64,000 bases of DNA. Source: Auanema rhodensis (lineage: Eukaryota; Nematoda; Chromadorea; Rhabditida; Rhabditidae). Location of the stretch: assembly GCA_964057225.1 (NCBI GenBank), contig OZ059900.1, forward strand, positions 258,501 to 322,500, in the 5' to 3' direction. Within the stretch, counting starts at the first letter, position 1; each line of letters opens with the position of its first letter. This document shows positions 26,728-39,814 of this stretch, piece after piece. Under the pieces are notes generated by a model, which saw only the letters and a list, made by a program, of their open reading frames with translations, was not told the origin of the DNA and ran no database searches. The position numbers and the translations under genes were made by a program.

Positions 26728-28808
26728 CTCAAATCTTAACGAATATGATCAAAATTTACGAGTATTACAGATTTTGTACCAAAAATCGGTGAGTATATGG
26801 TGTTAAAGGCATAAAAACGACCATACTTAGTGTAGTAATGCTATTTGATCGAAATTCAGTATTTAAACATCACTAGCGTTTAATTGATGACTTTTGTTGT
26901 TATAGACAATAAAACTATGCTTTTGATCATATATATGAGCGATTTAGCCAAATTGGACTCAAAACTCGGAAATTTCAAAAATTCTTTCTATTTTCGACCT
27001 TTTTTGATCAAAATGAATATATATCAGTGCAAGCTCATAAAAATAGACTGATTTTGTGTATTGTGTGTTTGATTCTCAAATCTTAACGAATATGATCAAA
27101 ATTTACGAGTATTACAGATTTTGTACCAAAAATCGGTGAGTATATGGTGTTAAAGGCATAAAAACGACCATACTTAGTGTAGTAATGCTATTTGAGCGAA
27201 AATCAGTATTTAAACATCACTAGCGTTTAATTGATGATTTTTGTTGTCATAGACAATGAAACTATGCTTCTGATCATATATATGAGCGATTTAGCCAAAT
27301 TAGACTCAAAACTCGGAAATTTCAAAAATTCTTTCTATTTTCGACCTTTTTTGATGAAAATGAATATATATCAGTGCAAGCTCATAAAAGTAGACTGATT
27401 TCGTGTATTGTATGTTTGATTCTCAAATCTTAACGAATATGATCAAAATTTACGAGTATTACAGATTTTGTACCAAAAATCGGTGAGTATATGGTGTTAA
27501 AGGCATAAAAACGACCATACTTAGTGTAGTTATGCTATTTGAGCGAAATTCAGTATTTAAACATCACTAGCGTTTAATTGATGACTTTTGTTGTTATAGA
27601 CAATAAAACTATGCTTTTGATCATATATATGAGCGATTTAGCCAAATTAGACTCAAAACTCGGAAATTTCAAAAATTCTTTCTATTTTCGACCTTTTTTG
27701 ATCAAAATGAATATATATCAGTGCAAACTCATAAAAATAGACTGATTTTGTGTATTGTGTGTTTGATTCTCAAATCTAACAAATATGATCAAAATTTACA
27801 AGTATTACAGATTTTGTACCAAAAATCGGTGAGTATATGGTGTTAAAGGCATAAAAACGACCATACTTAGTGTAGTAATGCTATTTGAGCGAAATTCAGT
27901 ATTAAAACATCACTAGCGTTTAATTGATGACTTTTGTTGTTATAGACAATAAAACTATGCTTTTGATCATATATATGAGCGATTTAGCCAAATTGGACTC
28001 AAAACTCGGAAATTTCAAAAATTCTTTCTATTTTCGACCTTTTTTGATCAAAATGAATATATATCAGTGCAAACTCATAAAAATAGACTGATTTTGTGTA
28101 TTGTGTGTTTGATTCTCAAATCTTAACAAATATGATCAAAATTTACAAGTATTACAGATTTTGTACCAAAAATCGGTGAGTATATGGTGTTAAAGGCATA
28201 AAAACGACCATACTTAGTGTAGTAATGCTATTTGAGCGAAATTCAGTATTAAAACATCACTAGCGTTTAATTGATGACTTTTGTTGTTATAGACAATGAA
28301 ACTATGCTTTTGATCATATATATGAGCGATTTAGCCCAATTGGACTCAAAACTCGGAAAATTCAAAAATTCTTTCTATTTTCGACCTTTTTTGATCAAAA
28401 TGAATATATATCAGTGCAAACTCATAAAAATAGACTGATTTTGTTTATTGTGTGTTTGATTTTCAAAACTTAACGAATATGATCAAAATTTACGAGTATT
28501 ACAGATTTTGTACCAAAAATCGGTGAGTATATGGTGTTAAAGGCATAAAAACGACCATACTTAGTGTAGTAATGCTATTTGAGCGAAAATCAGTATTTAA
28601 ACATCACTAGCGTTTAATTGATGATTTTTGTTGTCATAGACAATAGAACTATGCTTCTGATCATATATATGAGCGATTTAGCCAAATTAGACTCAAAACT
28701 CGGAAATTTCAAAAATTCTTTCTATTTTCGACCTTTTTTGATCAAAATGAATATATATCAGTGCAAACTCATAAAAATAGACTGATTTTGTGTATTGTGT
28801 GTTTGATT
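26381..28808 (+). repeat. Seven-monomer block, copy 1 of a 3469-bp-offset duplication
   Basis: Starts are 26381, 26728, 27075, 27422, 27769, 28115 and 28462. Rare variants shared with the second copy are tttgatcgaaat in the second monomer, tgatgattttt and the change gatgaaaat at 27352 in the third, and a 1-bp deletion giving aaatctaac at about 27777 in the fifth. That deletion makes the fifth monomer 346 bp. The first monomer also belongs to the preceding five-monomer derivative, so the two duplications overlap. No gene. Confidence 0.94.
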
Positions 28809-29849
28809 CTCAAATCTTAACAAATATGATCAAAATTTACAAGTATTACAGATTTTGTACCAAAAATCGGTGAGTATATGGTGTTAAAGGCATAAAAACG
28901 ACCATACTTAGTGTAGTAATGCTATTTGAGCGAAATTCAGTATTAAAACATCACTAGCGTTTAATTGATGACTTTTGTTGTTATAGACAATGAAACTATG
29001 CTTTTGATCATATATATGAGCGATTTAGCCCAATTGGACTCAAAACTCGGAAAATTCAAAAATTCTTTCTATTTTCGACCTTTTTTGATCAAAATGAATA
29101 TATATCAGTGCAAACTCATAAAAATAGACTGATTTTGTTTATTGTGTGTTTGATTTTCAAAACTTAACGAATATGATCAAAATTTACGAGTATTACAGAT
29201 TTTGTACCAAAAATCGGTGAGTATATGGTGTTAAAGGCATAAAAACGACCATACTTAGTGTAGTAATGCTATTTGAGCGAAATTCAGTATTAAAACATCA
29301 CTAGCGTTTGATTGATGACTTTTGTTGTTATAGACAATAAAACTATGCTTTTGATCATATATATGAGCGATTCAGCCAAATTGGACTCAAAACTCGGAAA
29401 TTTCAAAAATTCTTTCTATTTTCGACCTTTTTTGATCAAAATGAATATATATCAGTGCAAACTCATAAAAATAGACTGATTTTGTTTATTGTGTGTTTGA
29501 TTTTCAAAACTTAACGAATATGATCAAAATTTACAAGTATTACAGATTTTGTACCAAAAATCGGTGAGTATATGGTGTTAAAGGCATAAAAACGACCATA
29601 CTTAGTGTAGTAATGCTATTTGAGCGAAAATCAGTATTTAAACATCACTAGCGTTTAATTGATGACTTTTGTTGTCATAGACAATAAAACTATGCTTCTG
29701 ATCATATATATGAGCGATTTAGCCAAATTAGACTCAAAACTCGGAAATTTCAAAAATTCTTTCTATTTTCGACCTTTTTTGATCAAAATGAATATATATC
29801 AGTGCAAGCTCATAAAAATAGACTGATTTCGTGTATTGTATGTTTGATT
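28809..29849 (+). repeat. Three monomers between the two seven-monomer copies
   Basis: Starts are 28809 (A, caatgaaac, gcccaatt), 29156 (A, gtttgattg, gattcagcc) and 29503 (C). With the preceding monomer at 28462, the first two recur at 32625-33665 with an offset of 4163 bp. No gene. Confidence 0.9.
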
Positions 29850-32277
29850 CTCAAATCTTAACAAATATGATCAAAATTTACGAGTATTACAGATTTTGTA
29901 CCAAAAATCGGTGAGTATATGGTGTTAAAGGCATAAAAACGACCATACTTAGTGTAGTAATGCTATTTGAGCGAAATTCAGTATTTAAACATCACTAGCG
30001 TTTAATTGATGACTTTTGTTGTTATAGACAATAAAACTATGCTTTTGATCATATATATGAGCGATTTAGCCAAATTAGACTCAAAACTCGGAAATTTCAA
30101 AAATTCTTTCTATTTTCGACCTTTTTTGATCAAAATGAATATATATCAGTGCAAGCTCATAAAAATAGACTGATTTCGTGTATTGTATGTTTGATTCTCA
30201 AATCTTAACGAATATGATCAAAATTTACGAGTATTACAGATTTTGTACCAAAAATCGGTGAGTATATGGTGTTAAAGGCATAAAAACGACCATACTTAGT
30301 GTAGTAATGCTATTTGATCGAAATTCAGTATTTAAACATCACTAGCGTTTAATTGATGACTTTTGTTGTTATAGACAATAAAACTATGCTTTTGATCATA
30401 TATATGAGCGATTTAGCCAAATTGGACTCAAAACTCGGAAATTTCAAAAATTCTTTCTATTTTCGACCTTTTTTGATCAAAATGAATATATATCAGTGCA
30501 AGCTCATAAAAATAGACTGATTTTGTGTATTGTGTGTTTGATTCTCAAATCTTAACGAATATGATCAAAATTTACGAGTATTACAGATTTTGTACCAAAA
30601 ATCGGTGAGTATATGGTGTTAAAGGCATAAAAACGACCATACTTAGTGTAGTAATGCTATTTGAGCGAAAATCAGTATTTAAACATCACTAGCGTTTAAT
30701 TGATGATTTTTGTTGTCATAGACAATGAAACTATGCTTCTGATCATATATATGAGCGATTTAGCCAAATTAGACTCAAAACTCGGAAATTTCAAAAATTC
30801 TTTCTATTTTCGACCTTTTTTGATGAAAATGAATATATATCAGTGCAAGCTCATAAAAGTAGACTGATTTCGTGTATTGTATGTTTGATTCTCAAATCTT
30901 AACGAATATGATCAAAATTTACGAGTATTACAGATTTTGTACCAAAAATCGGTGAGTATATGGTGTTAAAGGCATAAAAACGACCATACTTAGTGTAGTT
31001 ATGCTATTTGAGCGAAATTCAGTATTTAAACATCACTAGCGTTTAATTGATGACTTTTGTTGTTATAGACAATAAAACTATGCTTTTGATCATATATATG
31101 AGCGATTTAGCCAAATTAGACTCAAAACTCGGAAATTTCAAAAATTCTTTCTATTTTCGACCTTTTTTGATCAAAATGAATATATATCAGTGCAAACTCA
31201 TAAAAATAGACTGATTTTGTGTATTGTGTGTTTGATTCTCAAATCTAACAAATATGATCAAAATTTACAAGTATTACAGATTTTGTACCAAAAATCGGTG
31301 AGTATATGGTGTTAAAGGCATAAAAACGACCATACTTAGTGTAGTAATGCTATTTGAGCGAAATTCAGTATTAAAACATCACTAGCGTTTAATTGATGAC
31401 TTTTGTTGTTATAGACAATAAAACTATGCTTTTGATCATATATATGAGCGATTTAGCCAAATTGGACTCAAAACTCGGAAATTTCAAAAATTCTTTCTAT
31501 TTTCGACCTTTTTTGATCAAAATGAATATATATCAGTGCAAACTCATAAAAATAGACTGATTTTGTGTATTGTGTGTTTGATTCTCAAATCTTAACAAAT
31601 ATGATCAAAATTTACAAGTATTACAGATTTTGTACCAAAAATCGGTGAGTATATGGTGTTAAAGGCATAAAAACGACCATACTTAGTGTAGTAATGCTAT
31701 TTGAGCGAAATTCAGTATTAAAACATCACTAGCGTTTAATTGATGACTTTTGTTGTTATAGACAATGAAACTATGCTTTTGATCATATATATGAGCGATT
31801 TAGCCCAATTGGACTCAAAACTCGGAAAATTCAAAAATTCTTTCTATTTTCGACCTTTTTTGATCAAAATGAATATATATCAGTGCAAACTCATAAAAAT
31901 AGACTGATTTTGTTTATTGTGTGTTTGATTTTCAAAACTTAACGAATATGATCAAAATTTACGAGTATTACAGATTTTGTACCAAAAATCGGTGAGTATA
32001 TGGTGTTAAAGGCATAAAAACGACCATACTTAGTGTAGTAATGCTATTTGAGCGAAAATCAGTATTTAAACATCACTAGCGTTTAATTGATGATTTTTGT
32101 TGTCATAGACAATAGAACTATGCTTCTGATCATATATATGAGCGATTTAGCCAAATTAGACTCAAAACTCGGAAATTTCAAAAATTCTTTCTATTTTCGA
32201 CCTTTTTTGATCAAAATGAATATATATCAGTGCAAACTCATAAAAATAGACTGATTTTGTGTATTGTGTGTTTGATT
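29850..32277 (+). repeat. Seven-monomer block, copy 2 of a 3469-bp-offset duplication
   Basis: Starts are 29850, 30197, 30544, 30891, 31238, 31584 and 31931. Every rare marker of the first copy is present at the expected 3469-bp offset, including gatgaaaat at 30821 and the deletion form aaatctaac at about 31246. The 346-bp monomer is again the fifth. I noticed no difference between the two 2428-bp blocks at the sites compared, which suggests recent duplication. No gene. Confidence 0.94.
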
Positions 32278-35200
32278 CTCAAATCTTAACAAATATGATC
32301 AAAATTTACAAGTATTACAGATTTTGTACCAAAAATCGGTGAGTATATGGTGTTAAAGGCATAAAAACGACCATACTTAGTGTAGTAATGCTATTTGAGC
32401 GAAATTCAGTATTTAAACATCACTAGCGTTTAATTGATGACTTTTGTTATTATAGACAATAAAACTATGCTTTTGATCATATATATGAGCGATTCAGCCA
32501 AATTGGACTCAAAACTCGGAAATTTCAAAAATTCTTTCTATTTTCGACCTTTTTTGATCAAAATGAATATATATCAGTGCAAACTCATAAAAATAGACTG
32601 ATTTTGTTTATTGTGTGTTTGATTTTCAAAACTTAACGAATATGATCAAAATTTACGAGTATTACAGATTTTGTACCAAAAATCGGTGAGTATATGGTGT
32701 TAAAGGCATAAAAACGACCATACTTAGTGTAGTAATGCTATTTGAGCGAAAATCAGTATTTAAACATCACTAGCGTTTAATTGATGATTTTTGTTGTCAT
32801 AGACAATAGAACTATGCTTCTGATCATATATATGAGCGATTTAGCCAAATTAGACTCAAAACTCGGAAATTTCAAAAATTCTTTCTATTTTCGACCTTTT
32901 TTGATCAAAATGAATATATATCAGTGCAAACTCATAAAAATAGACTGATTTTGTGTATTGTGTGTTTGATTCTCAAATCTTAACAAATATGATCAAAATT
33001 TACAAGTATTACAGATTTTGTACCAAAAATCGGTGAGTATATGGTGTTAAAGGCATAAAAACGACCATACTTAGTGTAGTAATGCTATTTGAGCGAAATT
33101 CAGTATTAAAACATCACTAGCGTTTAATTGATGACTTTTGTTGTTATAGACAATGAAACTATGCTTTTGATCATATATATGAGCGATTTAGCCCAATTGG
33201 ACTCAAAACTCGGAAAATTCAAAAATTCTTTCTATTTTCGACCTTTTTTGATCAAAATGAATATATATCAGTGCAAACTCATAAAAATAGACTGATTTTG
33301 TTTATTGTGTGTTTGATTTTCGAAACTTAACGAATATGATCAAAATTTACGAGTATTACAGATTTTGTACCAAAAATCGGTGAGTATATGGTGTTAAAGG
33401 CATAAAAACGACCATACTTAGTGTAGTAATGCTATTTGAGCGAAATTCAGTATTAAAACATCACTAGCGTTTGATTGATGACTTTTGTTGTTATAGACAA
33501 TAAAACTATGCTTTTGATCATATATATGAGCGATTCAGCCAAATTGGACTCAAAACTCGGAAATTTCAAAAATTCTTTCTATTTTCGACCTTTTTTGATC
33601 AAAATGAATATATATCAGTGCAAGCTCATAAAAATAGACTGATTTTGTGTATTGTGTGTTTGATTCTCAAATCTTAACGAATATGATCAAAATTTACGAG
33701 TATTACAGATTTTGTACCAAAAATCGGTGAGTATATGGTGTTAAAGGCATAAAAACGACCATACTTAGTGTAGTAATGCTATTTGAGCGAAATTCAGTAT
33801 TTAAACATCACTAGCGTTTAATTGATGACTTTTGTTGTTATAGACAATAAAACTATGCTTTTGATCATATATATGAGCGATTTAGCCAAATTGGACTCAA
33901 AACTCGGAAATTTCAAAAATTCTTTCTATTTTCGACCTTTTTTGATCAAAATGAATATATATCAGTGCAAACTCATAAAAATAGACTGATTTTGTTTATT
34001 GTGTGTTTGATTTTCAAAACTTAACGAATATGATCAAAATTTACGAGTATTACAGATTTTGTACCAAAAATCGGTGAGTATATGGTGTTAAAGGCATAAA
34101 AACGACCATACTTAGTGTAGTAATGCTATTTGAGCGAAATTCAGTATTAAAACATCACTAGCGTTTAATTGATGACTTTTGTTGTTATAGACAATAAAAC
34201 TATGCTTTTGATCATATATATGAGCGATTCAGCCAAATTGGACTCAAAACTCGGAAATTTCAAAAATTCTTTCTATTTTCGACCTTTTTTGATCAAAATG
34301 AATATATATCAGTGAAAGCTCATAAAAATAGACTGATTTTGTGTATTGTGTGTTTGATTCTCAAATCTTAACGAATATGATCAAAATTTACGAGTATTAC
34401 AGATTTTGTACCAAAAATCGGTGAGTATATGGTGTTAAAGGCATAAAAACGACCATACTTAGTGTAGTAATGCTATTTGAGCGAAATTCAGTATTTAAAC
34501 ATCACTAGCGTTTAATTGATGACTTTTGTTGTTATAGACAATAAAACTATGCTTTTGATCATATATATGAGCGATTTAGCCAAATTGGACTCAAAACTCG
34601 GAAATTTCAAAAATTCTTTCTATTTTCGACCTTTTTTGATCAAAATGAATATATATCAGTGCAAACTCATAAAAATAGACTGATTTTGTTTATTGTGTGT
34701 TTGATTTTCAAAACTTAACGAATATGATCAAAATTTACGAGTATTACAGATTTTGTACCAAAAATCGGTGAGTATATGGTGTTAAAGGCATAAAAACGAC
34801 CATACTTAGTGTAGTAATGCTATTTGAGCGAAATTCAGTATTAAAACATCACTAGCGTTTAATTGATGACTTTTGTTGTTATAGACAATAAAACTATGCT
34901 TTTGATCATATATATGAGCGATTCAGCCAAATTGGACTCAAAACTCGGAAATTTCAAAAATTCTTTCTATTTTCGACCTTTTTTGATCAAAATGAATATA
35001 TATCAGTGAAAGCTCATAAAAATAGACTGATTTTGTGTATTGTGTGTTTGATTCTCAAATCTTAACGAATATGATCAAAATTTACGAGTATTACAGATTT
35101 TGTACCAAAAATCGGTGAGTATATTGTGTTAAAGGCATAAAAACGACCATACTTAGTGTAGTAATGCTATTTGAGCGAAATTCAGTATTTAAACATCACT

Positions 35201-36788
35201 AGCGTTTAATTGATGACTTTTGTTATTATAGACAATAAAACTATGCTTTTGATCATATATATGAGCGATTTAGCCAAATTGGACTCAAAACTCGGAAATT
35301 TCAAAAATTCTTTCTATTTTCGACCTTTTTTGATCAAAATGAATATATATCAGTGCAAGCTCATAAAAATAGACTGATTTTGTGTATTGTGTGTTTGATT
35401 TTCAAATCTTAACGAATATGATCAAAATTTACGAGTATTACAGATTTTGTACCAAAAATCGGTGAGTATATGGTGTTAAAGGCATAAAAACGACCATACT
35501 TAGTGTAGTAATGCTATTTGAGCGAAATTCAGTATTAAAACATCACTAGCGTTTGATTGATGACTTTTGTTGTTATAGACAATAAAACTATGCTTTTGAT
35601 CATATATATGAGCGATTCAGCCAAATTGGACTCAAAACTCGGAAATTTCAAAAATTCTTTCTATTTTCGACCTTTTTTGATCAAAATGAATATATATCAG
35701 TGCAAGCTCATAAAAATAGACTGATTTTGTGTATTGTGTGTTTGATTCTCAAATCTTAACGAATATGATCAAAATTTACGAGTATTACAGATTTTGTACC
35801 AAAAATCGGTGAGTATATGGTGTTAAAGGCATAAAAACGACCATACTTAGTGTAGTAATGCTATTTGAGCGAAATTCAGTATTTAAACATCACTAGCGTT
35901 TAATTGATGACTTTTGTTGTTATAGACAATAAAACTATGCTTTTGATCATATATATGAGCGATTTAGCCAAATTGGACTCAAAACTCGGAAATTTCAAAA
36001 ATTCTTTCTATTTTCGACCTTTTTTGATCAAAATGAATATATATCAGTGCAAACTCATAAAAATAGACTGATTTTGTTTATTGTGTGTTTGATTTTCAAA
36101 ACTTAACGAATATGATCAAAATTTACGAGTATTACAGATTTTGTACCAAAAATCGGTGAGTATATGGTGTTAAAGGCATAAAAACGACCATACTTAGTGT
36201 AGTAATGCTATTTGAGCGAAATTCAGTATTAAAACATCACTAGCGTTTAATTGATGACTTTTGTTGTTATAGACAATAAAACTATGCTTTTGATCATATA
36301 TATGAGCGATTCAGCCAAATTGGACTCAAAACTCGGAAATTTCAAAAATTCTTTCTATTTTCGACCTTTTTTGATCAAAATGAATATATATCAGTGAAAG
36401 CTCATAAAAATAGACTGATTTTGTGTATTGTGTGTTTGATTCTCAAATCTTAACGAATATGATCAAAATTTACGAGTATTACAGATTTTGTACCAAAAAT
36501 CGGTGAGTATATGGTGTTAAAGGCATAAAAACGACCATACTTAGTGTAGTAATGCTATTTGAGCGAAATTCAGTATTTAAACATCACTAGCGTTTAATTG
36601 ATGACTTTTGTTATTATAGACAATAAAACTATGCTTTTGATCATATATATGAGCGATTTAGCCAAATTGGACTCAAAACTCGGAAATTTCAAAAATTCTT
36701 TCTATTTTCGACCTTTTTTGATCAAAATGAATATATATCAGTGCAAGCTCATAAAAATAGACTGATTTTGTGTATTGTGTGTTTGATT
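32278..36788 (+). repeat. Thirteen monomers with nested dimer expansion
   Basis: Starts are 32278, 32625, 32972, 33319, 33666, 34013, 34360, 34707, 35054, 35401, 35748, 36095 and 36442. The dimer B then A (with gtgaaagctc) occurs at 33666-34359, 34360-35053 and 35748-36441. A leading A monomer with gtttgattg sits at 33319 and 35401. A closing B monomer with ttattatag sits at 35054 and 36442. The structure is one unit with two dimers (33319-35400) followed by one unit with a single dimer (35401-36788). No gene. Confidence 0.92.
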
Positions 36789-39564
36789 CTCAAATCTTAA
36801 CGAATATGATCAAAATTTACAAGTATTACAGATTTTGTACCAAAAATCGGTGAGTATATGGTGTTAAAGGCATAAAAACGACCATACTTAGTGTAGTAAT
36901 GCTATTTGAGCGAAAATCAGTATTTAAACATCACTAGCGTTTAATTGATGACTTTTGTTGTCATAGACAATAAAACTATGCTTCTGATCATATATATGAG
37001 CGATTTAGCCAAATTAGACTCAAAACTCGGAAATTTCAAAAATTCTTTCTATTTTCGACCTTTTTTGATCAAAATGAATATATATCAGTGCAAGCTCATA
37101 AAAATAGACTGATTTTGTGTATTGTATGTTTGATTCTCAAATCTTAACGAATATGATCAAAATTTACGAGTATTACAGATTTTGTACCAAAAATCGGTGA
37201 GCATATGGTGTTAAAGGCATAAAAACGACCATACTTAGTGTAGTTATGCTATTTGAGCGAAATTCAGTATTTAAACATCACTAGCGTTTAATTGATGACT
37301 TTTGTTGTTATAGACAATAAAACTATGCTTTTGATCATATATATGAGCGATTTAGCCAAATTGGACTCAAAACTCGGACATTTCCAAAATTCTTTCTATT
37401 TTCGACCTTTTTTGATCAAAATGAATATATATCAGTGCAAACTCATAAAAATAGACTGATTTTGTGTATTGTGTGTTTGATTCTCAAATCGTAACAAATA
37501 TAATCAAAATTTACAAGTATTACAGATTTTGTACCAAAAATCGGTGAGTATATGGTGTTAAAGGCATAAAAACGACCATACTTAGTGTAGTAATGCTATT
37601 TGAGCGAAATTCAGTATTAAAACATCACTAGCGTTTAATTGATGACTTTTGTTGTTATAGACAATGAAACTATGCTTTTGATCATATATATGAGCGATTT
37701 AGCCAAATTGGACTCAAAACTCGGAAAATTCAAAAATTCTTTCTATTTTCGACCTTTTTTGATCAAAATGAATATATATCAGTGCAAGCTCATAAAAATA
37801 GACTGATTTTGTGTATTGTGTGTTTGATTTTCAAATCTTAACGAATATGATCAAAATTTACGAGTATTACAGATTTTGTACCAAAAATCGGTGAGTATAT
37901 GGTGTTAAAGGCATAAAAACGACCATACTTAGTGTAGTAATGCTATTTGAGCGAAATTCAGTATTAAAACATCACTAGCGTTTGATTGATGACTTTTGTT
38001 GTTATAGACAATAAAACTATGCTTTTGATCATATATATGAGCGATTCAGCCAAATTGGACTCAAAACTCGGAAATTTCAAAAATTCTTTCTATTTTCGAC
38101 CTTTTTTGATCAAAATGAATATATATCAGTGAAAGCTCATAAAAATAGACTGATTTTGTGTATTGTGTGTTTGATTCTCAAATCTTAACGAATATGATCA
38201 AAATTTACGAGTATTACAGATTTTGTACCAAAAATCGGTGAGTATATGGTGTTAAAGGCATAAAAACGACCATACTTAGTGTAGTAATGCTATTTGAGCG
38301 AAATTCAGTATTTAAACATCACTAGCGTTTAATTGATGACTTTTGTTGTTATAGACAATAAAACTATGCTTTTGATCATATATATGAGCGATTTAGCCAA
38401 ATTGGACTCAAAACTCGGAAATTTCAAAAATTCTTTCTATTTTCGACCTTTTTTGATCAAAATGAATATATATCAGTGCAAGCTCATAAAAATAGACTGA
38501 TTTTGTGTATTGTGTGTTTGATTCTCAAATCTTAACGAATATGATCAAAATTTACGAGTATTACAGATTTTGTACCAAAAATCGGTGAGTATATGGTGTT
38601 AAAGGCATAAAAACGACCATACTTAGTGTAGTAATGCTATTTGAGCGAAAATCAGTATTTAAACATCACTAGCGTTTAATTGATGACTTTTGTTGTCATA
38701 GACAATAAAACTATGCTTCTGATCATATATATGAGCGATTTAGCCAAATTAGACTCAAAACTCGGAAATTTCAAAAATTCTTTCTATTTTCGACCTTTTT
38801 TGATCAAAATGAATATATATCAGTGCAAGCTCATAAAAATAGACTGATTTCGTGTATTGTATGTTTGATTCTCAAATCTTAACGAATATGATCAAAATTT
38901 ACGAGTATTACAGATTTTGTACCAAAAATCGGTGAGCATATGGTGTTAAAGGCATAAAAACGACCATACTTAGTGTAGTTATGCTATTTGAGCGAAATTC
39001 AGTATTTAAACATCACTAGCGTTTAATTGATGACTTTTGTTGTTATAGACAATAAAACTATGCTTTTGATCATATATATGAGCGATTTAGCCAAATTGGA
39101 CTCAAAACTCGGACATTTCCAAAATTCTTTCTATTTTCGACCTTTTTTGATCAAAATGAATATATATCAGTGCAAACTCATAAAAATAGACTGATTTTGT
39201 GTATTGTGTGTTTGATTCTCAAATCGTAACAAATATAATCAAAATTTACAAGTATTACAGATTTTGTACCAAAAATCGGTGAGTATATGGTGTTAAAGGC
39301 ATAAAAACGACCATACTTAGTGTAGTAATGCTATTTGAGCGAAATTCAGTATTAAAACATCACTAGCGTTTAATTGATGACTTTTGTTGTTATAGACAAT
39401 GAAACTATGCTTTTGATCATATATATGAGCGATTTAGCCAAATTGGACTCAAAACTCGGAAAATTCAAAAATTCTTTCTATTTTCGACCTTTTTTGATCA
39501 AAATGAATATATATCAGTGCAAACTCATAAAAATAGACTGATTTTTTTTATTGTGTGTTTGATT
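36789..39564 (+). repeat. 1735-bp five-monomer repeat, second copy cut by the inversion
   Basis: Starts are 36789, 37136, 37483, 37830, 38177, then 38524, 38871 and 39218. The first three monomers and the three from 38524 correspond: C; B with the rare gcatatgg at 37201 and 38936; A with atcgtaaca and tataatca. Identity stops within the last 60 bp or so of the third monomer: 37483 ends in the common form, while 39218 ends in a private run of eight T before attgtgtg. The second copy is truncated by the polarity switch. No gene. Confidence 0.92.
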
Positions 39565-39606
39565 TTCAAAACTTAACGAATATGATCAAAATTTACGAGT
39601 ATTACA
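39565..39606 (+). repeat. Truncated monomer (42 bp) at the junction
   Basis: This is monomer positions 1-42, starting with the variant ttcaaaactt and ending in gtattaca. The remaining 305 bp are absent because the array switches strand here. Confidence 0.95.
39605..39606. other. Array inversion junction (polarity switch)
   Basis: Left of this point the sequence reads ...gagtattaca, which is monomer position 42 on the plus strand. To the right it reads tatatatgatcaaaag, the reverse complement of a monomer broken near position 208. Continuing the left copy would give cagattttg; extending the right copy leftwards would give gctca. Both sides therefore share only CA at 39605-39606. Nothing is inserted. 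The right-hand break lies inside the palindrome tcatatatatga, and the join keeps 11 of its 12 bases. This looks like a simple inversion or end-joining breakpoint, but an assembly error in a near-identical array cannot be excluded from sequence alone. Confidence 0.93.
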
Positions 39607-39814
39607 TATATATGATCAAAAGCATAGTTTTATTGTCTATAACAACAAAAGTCATCAATTAAACGCTAGTGATGTTTAAATACTGAATTTCGCTCAAATA
39701 GCATTACTACACTAAGTATGGTCGTTTTTATGCCTTTAACACCATATACTCACCGATTTTTGGTACAAAATCTGTAATACTCGTAAATTTTGATCATATT
39801 CGTTAAGATTTGAG
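39607..39814 (-). repeat. Truncated class B monomer (208 bp) at the junction
   Basis: On the minus strand this is monomer positions 1-208, from 39814 down to 39607. The segment aaatactgaatttcgc marks class B. It breaks inside the palindrome tcatatatatga, whose lost bases are mostly supplied by the CA shared with the forward arm. Confidence 0.95.

Larger units (their letters stand above)
1..39606 (+). repeat. Satellite array, forward arm (347/348-bp monomer)
   Basis: Head-to-tail tandem repeat with 114 complete monomers and a 42-bp stub. I phased each monomer to begin at the CTC of the motif ttgattctc. Start-to-start distances are 347 bp, except 348 bp in eight class D/E monomers and 346 bp in two monomers sharing a deletion. 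These lengths sum exactly to 39564, so no insertion interrupts the arm. Base composition counted on the first monomer is 28% G+C. No transposon, unique DNA or simple-sequence tract was seen. Because 347 is not a multiple of three, the reading frame shifts at each monomer, and all frames close within about 70 codons. The arm is non-coding heterochromatic satellite by all visible criteria. A centromeric role is an inference. Confidence 0.99.
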
